Under the pieces are notes generated by a model that saw only the letters and a program-made list of their open reading frames with translations, did not search any database and was not told the DNA's origin. This document shows, piece after piece, positions 52,689 through 62,749 of a stretch of DNA of 64,000 nucleotides; position 1 is the stretch's first letter, and each line of letters starts with the position of its first letter. This DNA is from CAUZWH01 sp965224275 (lineage in GTDB: Bacteria > Pseudomonadota > Alphaproteobacteria > SHVV01): contig CBDCYR010000001.1 in NCBI GenBank assembly GCA_965224275.1, positions 124,001 through 188,000 on the forward strand, given 5' to 3'. The translations under genes were made by a program, and so were the position numbers.

Positions 52689-54530
52689 TTAGCGCACCTC
52701 GCCGAGTCGATCAGCGTCGCCACTGTAACGATAGGTGAGAAACTTGTTCACCGGCACCTCGACGATCACGACCCGCCCTTTTTTCTTTTGCTTCGGCTGG
52801 TAGGCGACGACCTGCGCCTTGATCGCACGGCCCCGCGAATCGCGCTTGCTAACTCGCGCGCCATGGCGTGTGTAATGGGTCTCGCCCTTGTCTCGCAGCC
52901 GACGCCATCCGACCAGCCGGCCCTTGGCATCGTAGTCGTATACGTCGCGCCAGGCGCGATCGTAGAAAACCCGCATATCGACCGCGCGCTTGGCAAATTC
53001 GGGCGCGCGATAATCGATGCTGACGATCCGATTGTGATCATCGTAGTCGCGCTTCTGACGAGCGGGATAGACAAAGCTAATGAAGGACGGCGCCGAGAAG
53101 TGCCTGCCGTTATGCGCGAACACGCCGATATCTACGCGATCAGTCGTCAGCTCCGGACGATCGGCGATCGGGCGCCGCTCATGCCATGCGACAATCAGTT
53201 CAGCTTCGCTGCCATCGCTGCGGCGCGGTTTGATTTGAATGCGCATGGGGTCGCCGCGCAACACCACCCAGCGATAACTGAGCGCCTGTTGACTGCCTGC
53301 CTTGGACGGCGCGGCACGAACCACCATGCGTTTTTGATAGGCGGAGGAGCGAACCACCCGGGCGATCGCGGCCGGTGTGTCGAACAATTTTTCCGATTGC
53401 GGTCCGAAAACATCGATGCCCGATTGCGGCAAGCTTTCTTCGATCACGGCGAGCTGGACGATCGGCGGGATGTCTGCGACCGAAAGGCTGTTGGCAAGTT
53501 TGATCATCTTTATCGGATCGATCTCAGCGCCCTCAAACGCCGAGGGATGCGCGCGTCCACTTAAGTAATCGGCGTCGCTGGTGATGGATTTCTGCCCGCG
53601 CCGCAGGATCATTTGCACGGTCGGCATCACCAGGCGGTTGGCGCGGAGAGTGTCCTTAACGTCGCGGCGAAAGGCCGCCAGGATTGCCGCGATTGCCGTA
53701 AGAAATGGCTTATCGGAGCCCGACGAACCCTGTGACACGATCAGGTAGGGTGTGTTGGTTGGGTACATGTCGCCGTAGGCCGGGTCGTGATCCCGGTCCT
53801 CCGGATACACATAGATGTGGTTCGAAACATATTGCTGAAACAATCGCGCTGCGAGGCGTGGGTCGGTCAACGCCACGCGCGGGTGGCTAAGCCGATGACG
53901 CGGCACAGTCGATGAATTACCCAGCGTAATGTCGTTGAAGAGAATGCCGCGATTGAGACCGAAATGATGACCCGCCTTCTGCGCCGGCTGCGAATACGTA
54001 ATGAACGTTAGTTGTCGGAATCGTTCGGGTCGAATGCGAGAGTGATTGCCATCCCGATTATCGTAGAGATCGCGATGGTTACCGGCCGACTTGCGTTGGC
54101 CATACAAGCGGTTCAATAGTTTGACGACCTCACCTTTGCCCTCCCGCACAACCCGGCTCGCTGGCAATTCGGATTTATGACGAAAGAAGACCCGCAGCGC
54201 ACCCACGCGCCGATCCCAAACAGTATTGGCTTCGCCGACCACAGCCTTGTTGTTGATAATCAGCGCCGGTGGGACCTCGGTCGGTGCGGCCTTGGGCGGC
54301 GTTGCTGCGCCGGCGCGCTTGGCCAGCAGCTGGAAGCGTGAGTCGCTACGCAGGGCCGCAAGATTGGGGTCCTGCCTCAATCGATCTGCCCCGGCCAGGC
54401 CGTTGTCGATTGCGGTTTCCAGACGATCCAGGGCGGCCGCGGTTTTTCCCTGACGGCTGAGCAACGTCGCGAGTAAATAGTGGGCCAGCGGCATATGCGG
54501 ATAGCGCTTTATGAGTCCGGCCAATCTTAA
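52689..54530 (-). pseudogene. Secreted TPR-type protein, 3' part (gene split by IS91-like element)
   Basis: About 612 codons. Begins in frame within TPR-like helices (LIKRYPHMPLAHYLLATLLSRQGKTAAALDRLETA), continues through a large region with SSGSDKPFLTAIAAILAAFRRDVKDTLRAN and many Tyr/Asp segments toward the C-terminus (DDHNRIVSIDYRAPEF, DYDAKGRLVGWRRL) recalling YD-type repeats. No enzyme family recognised. The missing start is at 57173-57398: joining NEA at the distal side with LRLAG here restores the frame exactly. The TTG at 54524 is not a real start. Confidence 0.72.
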
Positions 54531-54531
54531 G

Positions 54532-54563
54532 GCTTAGGCAGATTCGGCAGAATCTGCCTAAGC
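54532..54563. repeat. Perfect palindrome at the left end of the IS91-like element
   Basis: GCTTAGGCAGATTC, GGCA, then the exact inverse: 14-bp arms with a 4-base loop. A subterminal hairpin is typical of the terminus of HUH/IS91 elements. Confidence 0.85.
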
Positions 54564-54825
54564 TGTTTGAACGAGGCCGTGGGCCGCGAGTGTAGGTGTC
54601 AGCCTATGTGGAAAGTGCGTTGATGCCTGCGCCGGGGCGGGTGGTCACTATCGTTGGGACGCGTGAGACGAGGCTTCCGACCAGCATTTATATTTTTTCG
54701 ACAGCTGATTGCCGACGGTAGAGACACTTTTCGTTGGCGATTGCCTTGTGTTCGTAATTGAGCGCACGCCGACCGGTTCGCCGACGCGATGACGACGTTT
54801 GCCGATCCGGATGGGATCCGATGTT

Positions 54826-56073
54826 TCATGGTTTCGCGTCCTGCGCCGGTTGAGCGGGGGGAGGGTCTCGTGAAGAGAACGGATCGTACCGGCGGGAGAT
54901 TTCCCGGATTTTCCGCAATTCGCCGCCACAGTGCGGGCAGGGAACGGGCGCGATCCCGGTCTCCAGGCCGCTATTGCGGTGGTCGTCCTCCTCGCCGTCA
55001 TGGGTTACGGCTGTATGCGCCTGGAGGCCGTTTACACCCAGCGCCTCGCGCGCGACTTCGAGGGTCTTGGCACGGCTTCCATTGGCAAGGATTCCGAAGT
55101 GGCGGATGCGATGCAGTCCGTTTGGCAGGACATGCAACAGGAACCGGCGGATGAACTCGTCGGCGGTGATGGTGGCCGTGCCGTAGCGGGGTTTCCTTTG
55201 CCCCGGACTGGTCGGCTTGCGGCAACGGAAGGAGACGTTCTGTCCATCGCAGGCGATGATGCGGCTGTCGCCGATGGCAATTCTGTGCGTGTATCGGGAG
55301 AGATAGCGGAAGACCTGTTCGGCATCGCGAAAGGGTCGTTTGGCGTAGACGATCCAGTTCTTGCCGCGGGCGGCCACGAGGGTGGCGTGGAACTCTCCGG
55401 GATTGGCGAGATGGGCGATGCCGCCATGAAATTCGATTTTCCCGCGTGCATGGGCGCGGGTGAGCTCCTCAAGGAAGCGGCGCCGGAACAGGCTGGCGAG
55501 GACCTTGACCGGGGCCAGGAAGGTGCCGCTTCCGGTCTTCCATTGGCCGGTTGCGACATCGAAGCCGGCGTTAGGCACGACGATATGCAGATGCGGATGG
55601 AAGCCGAGCTTCTGGTCCCAAGTGTGGAGGACCGCGGTGCCGCCGATACGCAGTCCACCGTGACGGTCGTCCTCGGCGATGGTGCGCAGGGTCTCGGCGG
55701 CGGTGCGAAACAGGATGTTGAACACGACCTTGCGGTTGCAAAAGGCGATCCCGCTGACTTCTTTGGGCAACGAAAATACAACGTGGAAGTACGGCACCGG
55801 CAGGATATCGGCGGCGCGCGCCTCCAGCCATTGCCTTGCGGCAAGCCCCTGGCAGGACGGGCAGTGGCGGTTGCGGCACGAGTTGTAGAGCGGATGCTCG
55901 CGCCTGCAGCCGTCGCATTGATACATGTGGCCACCGAGTACGGACGTCCGGCAGGACTCGATCGCGGCCATGACCTTGAGGCGTCCGGCGTCAAGCTGGC
56001 CGGCCAGGCGCCGCCGGTAATCTGCGCCGGCGCGGCGGAAAATATCAGCCACGCCGGCGTCTTTGCGCTTCAC
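54826..56073 (-). CDS. IS91-family HUH transposase
   Basis: 415 residues. N-terminal zinc-binding part (YQCDGCRREHPLYNSCRNRHCPSCQG). The rolling-circle HUH motif is in GFHPHLHIVV and the tyrosine region in VFRYLSRYTHRIAI; a C-terminal CPHCGG adds a further zinc-ribbon-like pair. Nicks single strands at the element ends for rolling-circle transposition. Starts six bases after the integrase gene stop, so they form one transcript. Confidence 0.93.
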   Translation of the reverse strand: MKRKDAGVADIFRRAGADYRRRLAGQLDAGRLKVMAAIESCRTSVLGGHMYQCDGCRREHPLYNSCRNRHCPSCQGLAARQWLEARAADILPVPYFHVVFSLPKEVSGIAFCNRKVVFNILFRTAAETLRTIAEDDRHGGLRIGGTAVLHTWDQKLGFHPHLHIVVPNAGFDVATGQWKTGSGTFLAPVKVLASLFRRRFLEELTRAHARGKIEFHGGIAHLANPGEFHATLVAARGKNWIVYAKRPFRDAEQVFRYLSRYTHRIAIGDSRIIACDGQNVSFRCRKPTSPGQRKPRYGTATITADEFIRRFLLHVLPNGLHRIRHFGILANGSRAKTLEVAREALGVNGLQAHTAVTHDGEEDDHRNSGLETGIAPVPCPHCGGELRKIREISRRYDPFSSRDPPPAQPAQDAKP

Positions 56074-56079
56074 GGCGCC

Positions 56080-56955
56080 TCAGGCGTCGATCAGGTCGAA
56101 GCCCGAGAGCGGATGGTCGAGGGTCTCGAACATCTTGCCGGTGGCGCGGGCGTAGCCGCGCGTCGTGTCGGCATTCCGGTGACCCAGGACATCCTGGATG
56201 ACATCGATGTTGCCGCCACGCTCATGCCAGTGGGTGGCGGCCGAATGCCTCAAGCTATGGAAGGTATGGCAGCCGTCGACGCCGGCCTTGCGGCAGGCCT
56301 TCTTAAAGGCAACACGCAGGGTATCGATCTTGAGAGGCACCTCCGGCGACTCACCGTAGAACAGCCACGTGACCGGTCGTGGAAAGAGGTTCTTGCAGTA
56401 ACGCCGCAGGTATTCGACGAGCCCGTCGGGAAGCGGCGCCATGCGCTCGGCGCCGCCCTTGCCGGAACGGATGTGCAGAAGCCGTTTGTCCGACTTGATG
56501 TCGATGAGTTGCACCTCAACAGTTTCCGAGATGCGGAGACCGGCGCCATAGGCAAGAACCGTCGCGGCCCGATAACGGAGGTCGGAGATGGCGAGGATCA
56601 AGCGCTCGACCTCCTTCTCCGCCATTGACCGGGGCAGTTTGCGGGGCCTCTTGCGGTAACGGAGCCCGTCGACCATCTCGGGACGGCGCAGTGTGTCGCG
56701 ATACAGGAACCTGAGCGCACCGAGGCTTACATTGGTCGTGTTCGGGTCGAGACCGCGCTCGATCCTCGCCAGCAGCCAGCTGCGGACCTCCTCGGCGTCA
56801 AGCCGGTCCGGCGGCTTGTTGTAATGTTTGTTGAGGGTCTCGATCTCGCGCAGATACATGGCCTGTGTGCTATCGGCCAGACCGGCTATGCCCATCTGTT
56901 CCATCATCCGCCCTCGAAGAGGCGATACGTATGTCGTGTCGGTGGTTTTCATCAT
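56080..56955 (-). CDS. Tyrosine recombinase of the IS91-like element
   Basis: 291 residues from MMKTTDTTYVSPLRG, with AGGGAG upstream. N-terminal SAM-like core-binding domain (LADSTQAMYLREIETLNKHY), then the catalytic domain with Arg in GAGLRISE, Lys in RSGKGG, HSLRHSAATHW, LGHRNADTT and Tyr in RGYARATG. Often found before the HUH transposase in this group of IS91 elements; its exact role is unclear. Confidence 0.92.
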   Translation of the reverse strand: MMKTTDTTYVSPLRGRMMEQMGIAGLADSTQAMYLREIETLNKHYNKPPDRLDAEEVRSWLLARIERGLDPNTTNVSLGALRFLYRDTLRRPEMVDGLRYRKRPRKLPRSMAEKEVERLILAISDLRYRAATVLAYGAGLRISETVEVQLIDIKSDKRLLHIRSGKGGAERMAPLPDGLVEYLRRYCKNLFPRPVTWLFYGESPEVPLKIDTLRVAFKKACRKAGVDGCHTFHSLRHSAATHWHERGGNIDVIQDVLGHRNADTTRGYARATGKMFETLDHPLSGFDLIDA

Positions 56956-57172
56956 CGATCTCCCTGGCCTGAACGGCGCTCCACCGGACAATCCGGGGCT
57001 GGCCATCAGTGGGGTCGATGCTAACCGTGGGAAACCAGAAAACAGGTAGGCTCTTAGATTGCGGAACCGGCACCCGGGATCCGACACAAATCCGGCACTC
57101 CAACACCCGGAAACAAGCGCTGCACATTAGGAGGAAGGCTCAATGTCTGAAGCAAAAACTGCCGTGGAGCGG

Positions 57173-57398
57173 CTTCGTTCAACACGGATTGCGCGGCATC
57201 GATCCGTCCCGCTCGCAACTGCTGGATCGCGAGCCCCTGAAGCGCAACCAGAGCCGGCATCTCAAACACACCGATAGCGCCCGCCGCAGGCGCCGAAGTG
57301 GCTGCTGGCGATGGCGATACGCCGGCGCCGAGCAACGTCAATCCGGCCACAAACGCTACGCGCAGCTTCCGAACCCAGCCGGCCATTCCTGTCCTCAT
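57173..57398 (-). pseudogene. Secreted TPR-type protein, 5' part
   Basis: MRTGMAGWVRKLRVAFVAGL with a signal peptide ending near SPAATSAPA, then MPALVALQGLAIQQLRAGRIDAAQ, the first TPR-like helices, to SVLNEA at the IS91-like end. AGGA precedes the ATG. Continues at 54530. Confidence 0.72.
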
Positions 57399-57420
57399 GT
57401 CGATATTCCTGCCCCGGACG

Positions 57421-58255
57421 TTACGCCGGTGCGAAGGCGGCGATCAACGCCGCGACCGCATCCTGCACGGACCCCTCAACCGCCTGCGGTGAGAACAGGG
57501 GATCATCGATACCGGCATCGTCGAAGGCTTGCCAGCGCTCCAGGCAACGCGACGCCGACCCAATCAGCACGATCGAATCCAGCATTGCATCCGATAGGTG
57601 TCGCGCCGCGGCGGCCGGATCGGTTGGGTCGCCGGCGCGGATCGCAGCGACCTCGGCTTCGAAGCCGCTGGCGGCGAAGATCTTCTGATAGACCGGCATC
57701 GTGGCGTAGAAAGGATAGTGTCGGGCCGCCTCATAGGCGAGGGCCAAGTTTTCCGACAAAAAGACCGGCGTGAGGAGCGACACCCGCTTGCGGTCGGCAT
57801 TCGGGTCGGCTTCGCGCACGCCGATCTTAAACTGCGCACGGGCTTGCGCCACGCTCTGAATCGTAGCGAGGAACATCATCAAGCCATCCGACTCGGCCCC
57901 GGCTGCCTCGATCGTGGCGCTGGATACACCGGCCCAATGGATCGGAATTGGATGCGCCGCGCGACGACCCAGCGGCACGCCATCGGCGGCCTCGCCGGCA
58001 AACGCCGCCCGCAGAACCCGCGTGGTCTCGGTGAGGAGCTCGACCGGCGGCCGCCAAATCATGCCCAGCGCCTCGACGCGACGCCGATGACTGGCCCCGA
58101 TCCCCAGCACCAGCCGGCCGTCGCTGATCTCGTCGACCGCGATCGCCTGCGCTGCCAGCTGGCTCGCGTGGCGCATATAGGCATTGACGATGTTGGTACC
58201 TACCGTGATTCGGCTGGTCGCGGCCGCTGCGGCTTGCGCCGCTCGCGATCCGGTA
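57421..58255 (-). pseudogene. LLM-class oxidoreductase, N-terminus lost
   Basis: In frame from SRITVGTNIVNAY near 58210; AIAVDEISDGRLVLGIGASH is the LLM flavin segment, PIPIHWAGVSSATIEAAG the next strand, and a normal C-terminus ends at 57421. The first about 75 residues of the barrel are missing and the sequence before it belongs to a PAS protein in another frame. A start at 58176 (MRHASQLAAQ) is the longest open option but would give an incomplete barrel. Confidence 0.7.
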
Positions 58256-59545
58256 TCTTCGATCCATCGGCTCGAGTTTCTCCGCCGAACGTTGCACCGC
58301 TGCCATCAGCGCGTCTCGGTCAGCCGGGTGCACGGTGTCGAGAAACGTCCGGCTATTGGCAACCGCGTCTTCAGCGGTGACCCCATAGATCTCCTTAACC
58401 CCGGCACTGACGAACGGGTGTTCGATCGAGCCATCGGTTTTCAGATGCCGTTGAAAAACGAATCCGGGAAGGTTCTCGGCTAGGCTTTGCAAGCGTTGCT
58501 CGCTCTCGCGCAACGCCTCTTCGGCCTGTCGTTTCTCGGTAATATCGGTATGTACGCCGACGATACCGCCATCGGCGGTGCGGCGCTCCGACACCCGCAC
58601 CCACCTGCCATCGCCAAGCTCAATGTCGCTCGAATCGCGCGCGTTGCGATGCAGCGCAACGCGGCGCTGCACCCAGTCGTCCTTGCCGTAATCGGTATCG
58701 GCAACATCGAGCCGCCACGCGGCGGCCCGGCACACCCGCTCGAACGACATCCCCGGCACGCAAAGATCGGCGACGAAGTTGTACAATTTTCGGAATTGTT
58801 CGTTGCACGTCACAATTTTGTCGTCGGCATCGAACAAGATGAATCCATCGGAGATGCTGGAGATCGCGTCGTCGAGCTTGGTCCGCGATTCCTCGACTTC
58901 GCGGGCCAATTCGGCAATCCGCATGCGGCTGCGGACGCCACTCACGAAGGTGGCGTAGTTGAACCGCGACATCCAGAACAACGCCGCGGTGTAGACCAGC
59001 AGCAGTCCCGCCATACCCAGTTGTATGCTTTCGCCAACGATGGCCAGGCTGGCTACCAGCGGCAACATCGACGGCAGCACATAGCCAATCCAGGCGTTGG
59101 GCAGCGTCGACAGGCCGGCCGTGGTGCCGGCCGCCATACCGCCGATCAGGAATACCAGGAAGAGCTGATGCGGTATCGACTCCGGCAGAAACAGGATAGC
59201 GGCGCCAACGCCCCATAAAATTCCCGAGACATAGGTGGATCGGATTGCGCGCTCGATATAGCCGGGCTTGGGTGCGGTCTCATCGATCCGGTCGCGGTGG
59301 CGCCACCAGCTTCGGATACATAAAAATGCGAGATACCAAACCGCGACGATCCAGGCCGACAGGAGGTAGGGGTTGACGTAGGCGTAAAACACCCCGCCCA
59401 GCAGACCTGCATTGACGGCTTTAACCATCCCAATAACGAGCAACTGGCGCCGGAAGTTATGCGCCTGCCCGGCGAGGATTTCATTCTTTTCGGCTGCCGG
59501 TTCAACGCCACCGACAGCATCCGGATATGCGAGACTTACGGTCAT
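58256..59545 (-). pseudogene. Membrane PAS sensor, C-terminus lost
   Basis: From MTVSLAYPDAVGGVEP. A membrane region of about six helices (LLSAWIVAVWYLAFLCI, LFLVFLIGGMAAGTTAGL, LGMAGLLLVYTAALFWM), a coiled linker (RIAELAREVEESRTKLDD), PAS 1 (ISDGFILFDADDKIVTCNEQ) with VHTDITEKRQAEE, then PAS 2 (FVSAGVKEIYGVTAEDA) up to MDRRYRI, where the match ends. Normally a kinase or diguanylate cyclase domain would follow; here the frame runs on as nonsense over the LLM fragment to 57827. A deletion joins the two genes. Confidence 0.72.
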
Positions 59546-59680
59546 TCCATCGTCAACGTCGTGGACCCATCGCGCGGCCAAAAGTTCGATCAAACCAGCA
59601 TACCGGCGGCCCGACGGAATACCCAAATGCTCGTTCGGCTCTTTCGTTGCTTGATGCGACGCTGCCGTCGCGCGCAACAA

Positions 59681-60856
59681 TTAGGATAAGGCCGGCTCCA
59701 GACGATCCATCGCTTCGGATAGCGTTGCCAAGGTCGCCGCGTAACATAATCTCAAATGGCCCTCACCACCGGGTCCGAAGGCAGCCCCCGGCGCCAAGCC
59801 AACTTTCGTTTCGGTGAGCAGTGTCTTGGCAAAGGTGAGGCTGTCATCCATCCCGTCGACCGAAAAGAAGGCATAGAACGCCGCTTCCGGCCGCGCCAGT
59901 TTAACCCGCGGCATGCCTGCGAGGCGTTGAAATACGAGATCTCGGGCCCGGCCGTACCGTTCGACGGTTTCGCGCACGAACGACTCGCCATCGCGCAAGG
60001 CCACGATCCCGGCGTGTTGCGCCATGCTCGCGGCGTTGGCGATATTGTATTCATTCATTTTCTCGAGCACCGAGCCGAACGCCGCCGGGGCGGTGATCCA
60101 GCCCAACCGCCAGCCTGTCATGCACCACGATTTTGAAAAGCTGTTGAGGCGCAAGATCAGGTCCTCGGGCTCGGCAATATCGAGGAAGGAAGGCGCGTAA
60201 GGGCGATCGTAAACGATGCGGTCATAAACCTCGTCGGCAACAATCCAAATGCCCCGTTCGCGGCAGAATTCGAGCACCGCGCGCTGATCGTCCACTGTCA
60301 TCATCCAGCCGGTCGGGTTGCTCGGTGAATTGACAAACATCAGACGGGTGCGATCGTCGACCGCATCGAACAAGCGGTCGAGGTCGAGCTGCCAACCGCG
60401 GTCTGTTTCGCTCAGCGGGATCTGCCGCGCATCGCCCTCCATAATGCCGACGCAAGCGGCAATATTCGGCCACAACGGCGCCGTCAATACCGCGTTGTCG
60501 CCGCGGTCGATCAGCGTTTGCGTCATGATCGAGATGGCGCTCATGGCCGACGCGGTCACGGTTATCCGGTCGCTGCCGAAGGGCTGTCCGTGCAGCGTCG
60601 TCATATAGGTCGCGATCGCCTCGCGTAGCTCGGGGATACCTCGATTGAGTGTGTAGAAGGTATGACCGTCGGCCAGCGCGCGCGATGCGGCGTCGTTGAT
60701 GAATGACGGCGTCGGGACATCGGGCTCGCCGAACCACAGGGCAATGATATCGGAAACTCCCGAACTCATCCCCAGCGTCGCGACTTCGCGGATCTTGGAA
60801 CTCGGCAGCTCGGCAATGGCACGCCGCAGCGGCATTGCGGGGTTGGTTTGGTTCAT
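59681..60856 (-). CDS. PLP-dependent aminotransferase (class I/II)
   Basis: 391 residues. Fold-type I: MSSGVSDIIALWFGEPDVPTP, GHTFYTLNRGIPELREAIA, VNSPSNPTGWMM, DEVYDRIVYD and the PLP lysine in LNSFSKSWCMTGWRLGW; substrate-carboxylate Arg in GHLRLCYA. Cytoplasmic; an aspartate- or aromatic-type transaminase, substrate unassigned. Ends upstream of the PAS gene on the same strand. Confidence 0.92.
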   Translation of the reverse strand: MNQTNPAMPLRRAIAELPSSKIREVATLGMSSGVSDIIALWFGEPDVPTPSFINDAASRALADGHTFYTLNRGIPELREAIATYMTTLHGQPFGSDRITVTASAMSAISIMTQTLIDRGDNAVLTAPLWPNIAACVGIMEGDARQIPLSETDRGWQLDLDRLFDAVDDRTRLMFVNSPSNPTGWMMTVDDQRAVLEFCRERGIWIVADEVYDRIVYDRPYAPSFLDIAEPEDLILRLNSFSKSWCMTGWRLGWITAPAAFGSVLEKMNEYNIANAASMAQHAGIVALRDGESFVRETVERYGRARDLVFQRLAGMPRVKLARPEAAFYAFFSVDGMDDSLTFAKTLLTETKVGLAPGAAFGPGGEGHLRLCYAATLATLSEAMDRLEPALS

Positions 60857-60881
60857 TGCGTCAGGGTTTATGCGGCAAGCG

Positions 60882-61307
60882 TCACGTCGTCAACGGCGCA
60901 TCCGTCTGGTCATGGAAATAGGCGGCAACCGCGTCCGGTAGACCGTCTGCATCAACCTCGAACAGTTCCAGCAAAACGCCATCGGGTGCCTCGCACATGA
61001 AATACTTCCACCATCCGAAATCGCGAATGTCGTTGCGCGCCGCATGACCGGCACCGCGCAAGCGCGCGACCATGTTCGCGAGGTCATCTGTGCGAATGCC
61101 GAGATGATGAACCGCGCTGGGACCTGCGCCTTTTGGCGGCTGGTCGTAAAAATGTATCCGCCCCGCGCCGATCCGCATAAACACGTTACGCGCGCCGCCG
61201 AATTCGCCATCGAACATCACCGTGCCGCCGAGCATGTCGCGATACCAGGCGACGCTCGCCCCGATGTCGCTGGCGAAAACATGGGCATGATGAAAGTGCT
61301 CAGCCAC
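60882..61307 (-). CDS. VOC-family (glyoxalase-like) protein
   Basis: 141 residues with GTG start (VAEHFHHAHVFASDIGASVAWYRDMLGG). GGGGG eight bases upstream supports it over the ATG at 61325. Two beta-alpha-beta-beta-beta units; metal-type positions His in HHAHVF, His in AVHHLGIRTDD and Glu in GVLLELFEVD. Dioxygenase, lyase or resistance functions are all possible. The ribosome-site region is the outer tip of an inverted-repeat element, so translation depends on inserted DNA. Confidence 0.85.
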   Translation of the reverse strand: MAEHFHHAHVFASDIGASVAWYRDMLGGTVMFDGEFGGARNVFMRIGAGRIHFYDQPPKGAGPSAVHHLGIRTDDLANMVARLRGAGHAARNDIRDFGWWKYFMCEAPDGVLLELFEVDADGLPDAVAAYFHDQTDAPLTT

Positions 61308-61580
61308 GCTAGTGCCCCCTATCATAATTCCGTGGCACGTAGGATCGCTTTTCCCGTTTCCTCGGAAGGAGGGAGCGCGAAGGCGATGCTATCGCATCGG
61401 CGAGCGTTGCCGACGCCCCGAGGGAGCGGGCAAAGCGACCCCGCGGGCGGCGTTGGGAGGCCCCCCGTTCGTTGTCGCGCGCCGCCTGTGATGCTCCAGC
61501 ATCACGGCGCGCCGCGCTCCTAGCCGGGAACCTCCCAGCGCCGTCCTACGTACCACGGAATTATGATCGGGGGCACTAGC
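61308..61580. mobile_element. Inverted-repeat element with 37-bp arms
   Basis: Arms 61308-61344 and 61544-61580 are inverted copies (35 of 37 matching; GCTAGTGCCCCC at the tips, CCGTGG-ACGTAGGA inside). The 200-base interior has more hairpins, such as GCGTTGGGAGG with CCTCCCAGCGC and TGATGCT with AGCATCA. No open frame of interest. MITE-like; no relative with a transposase is in the window. Confidence 0.7.
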
Positions 61581-61593
61581 TCCCCAAAGAAAA

Positions 61594-61619
61594 CGGCCGG
61601 CGCTGCGAGGCGCCGGCCG
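61594..61619 (-). terminator. Intrinsic terminator of the NMT1-type gene
   Basis: CGGCCGGCGC/GCGCCGGCCG, 10-bp stem, followed on the minus strand by TTTTCTTTGG. Lies 37 bases after the stop at 61656. Confidence 0.85.
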
Positions 61620-61655
61620 AAATTATCTAAGTTCGTATGTGAATGCTGCGAACGG

Positions 61656-62684
61656 CTAGTTGGTCACCGTCGGCAACAGGGCGTTGGTGAAGTAGTCCTT
61701 GTAGTTTTGACCCTTCGGTATCGCACCCGCATTCATCATATTGTCGATCGCTTCTTTCCAGTCCTCGGGCGGCTGATAGCCCCAGGGCTTGCCTTTCGTG
61801 CGTGGCGTGTGGAGAAGCGCCTGATAAGTGCCGAATTGCGCCAGTGAAATTTCGGCGTTCAGCTTGGCCTTGGAGCGCGCGGCAATCATCGCCGCCACGG
61901 CTTCCTTCTTGTTCGCATCGCTCTGGTAGATGTAGTCCAGCGCCGCCAGCGTCGCTTTCAGAAACTTGCGAATCGCGTCGGCGTTGTTGGCGATGGCATC
62001 GTCGTTGGCGATGAACCCGGTTCCCGGCATGTTGAGGCCGAAGTCCGACATCATGATCGCATCCGAGGGCCGCTTGGTCGCAAGGATCGGCGCCAGATAA
62101 GCCGGACCGGAAATCAAGGCGCCAGCTTCTTTGGAGATATAGTTGGCGATCTTCTGGGCCGGCGCGCCGACCGTCAGGAAGTTCACCTTCTTCACGTCTG
62201 TGCCGCCGAGGCGGAAAAACGCCTCGAGGAACGGCGCTTCGAAACTGCCCGCTGAAACCGAGACCTTCACATTATTGTCAGTGAGATCCTTGGGCGTGGT
62301 CCAACCCGAGCCCTTCGGAACCAGGATGCCCATCTCATTCTGACGCACGATACCGGCGATCGCTGTCACCGGAATGCCGGATTTTGCCTTGCCGGCCGCC
62401 ATCGTCGATTGACCCGCATAGCCGACGTGATAATTACCGGCGCCGACGAGTTGCACGGTCTTGACCGAACCGCGACCGTCTTCGACATCGACCTTAATAC
62501 CTTCGGCCGCGTACCAACCCTTGGCTTCGGCCAAGTGCATGGTCGAATGCAAGGCCCATGGCAGCCAATCGAGCCGAACTTTCAACTCCTCAGCAGCCTG
62601 GCTGCTGGTCGCTGTAAGCGCAGAACCCAAGGCCATCGCACCCAAAACCGCGAGACCCAATACCAAACGAAGAGACTGTTTCAT
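61656..62684 (-). CDS. ABC transporter substrate-binding protein (NMT1/SsuA/TauA type)
   Basis: 342 residues. Signal peptide MKQSLRLVLGLAVLGAMALG with a cleavage near SQAAEELKV. Mature domain typical of NMT1 (LDWLPWALHSTMHLAEAKGWYAAEGIKVDVEDG; VGAGNYHVGYAGQSTM; KDLTDNNVKVSVSAGS). Binds thiamine-precursor, sulfonate or similar ligands in the periplasm. No permease or ATPase gene adjoins; the terminator follows. Start well supported by AGGGAGG upstream. Confidence 0.92.
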   Translation of the reverse strand: MKQSLRLVLGLAVLGAMALGSALTATSSQAAEELKVRLDWLPWALHSTMHLAEAKGWYAAEGIKVDVEDGRGSVKTVQLVGAGNYHVGYAGQSTMAAGKAKSGIPVTAIAGIVRQNEMGILVPKGSGWTTPKDLTDNNVKVSVSAGSFEAPFLEAFFRLGGTDVKKVNFLTVGAPAQKIANYISKEAGALISGPAYLAPILATKRPSDAIMMSDFGLNMPGTGFIANDDAIANNADAIRKFLKATLAALDYIYQSDANKKEAVAAMIAARSKAKLNAEISLAQFGTYQALLHTPRTKGKPWGYQPPEDWKEAIDNMMNAGAIPKGQNYKDYFTNALLPTVTN

Positions 62685-62749
62685 TTTACGACCTCCCTAA
62701 GCGCCGCGTGAGCAGCGGCATGGCCGAAACCTACTTTATTCGGTCAGCC

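Larger units (their letters stand above)
54532..57172 (-). mobile_element. IS91-like element with its own tyrosine recombinase
   Basis: Boundaries (within about five bases) come from rejoining the interrupted gene: AATCTTAAG on the left and GCTTCGTTCAAC on the right form a continuous frame. About 2.64 kb with two genes: an upstream integrase-like recombinase and an HUH transposase. No target duplication, as expected for this class. 54564-54825 is non-coding. Confidence 0.82.

Noticed and set aside
57827..58255. C-terminal extension of the PAS protein over the LLM fragment
   Set aside because: The residues are Arg/Gly-rich nonsense overlapping a clear LLM frame.
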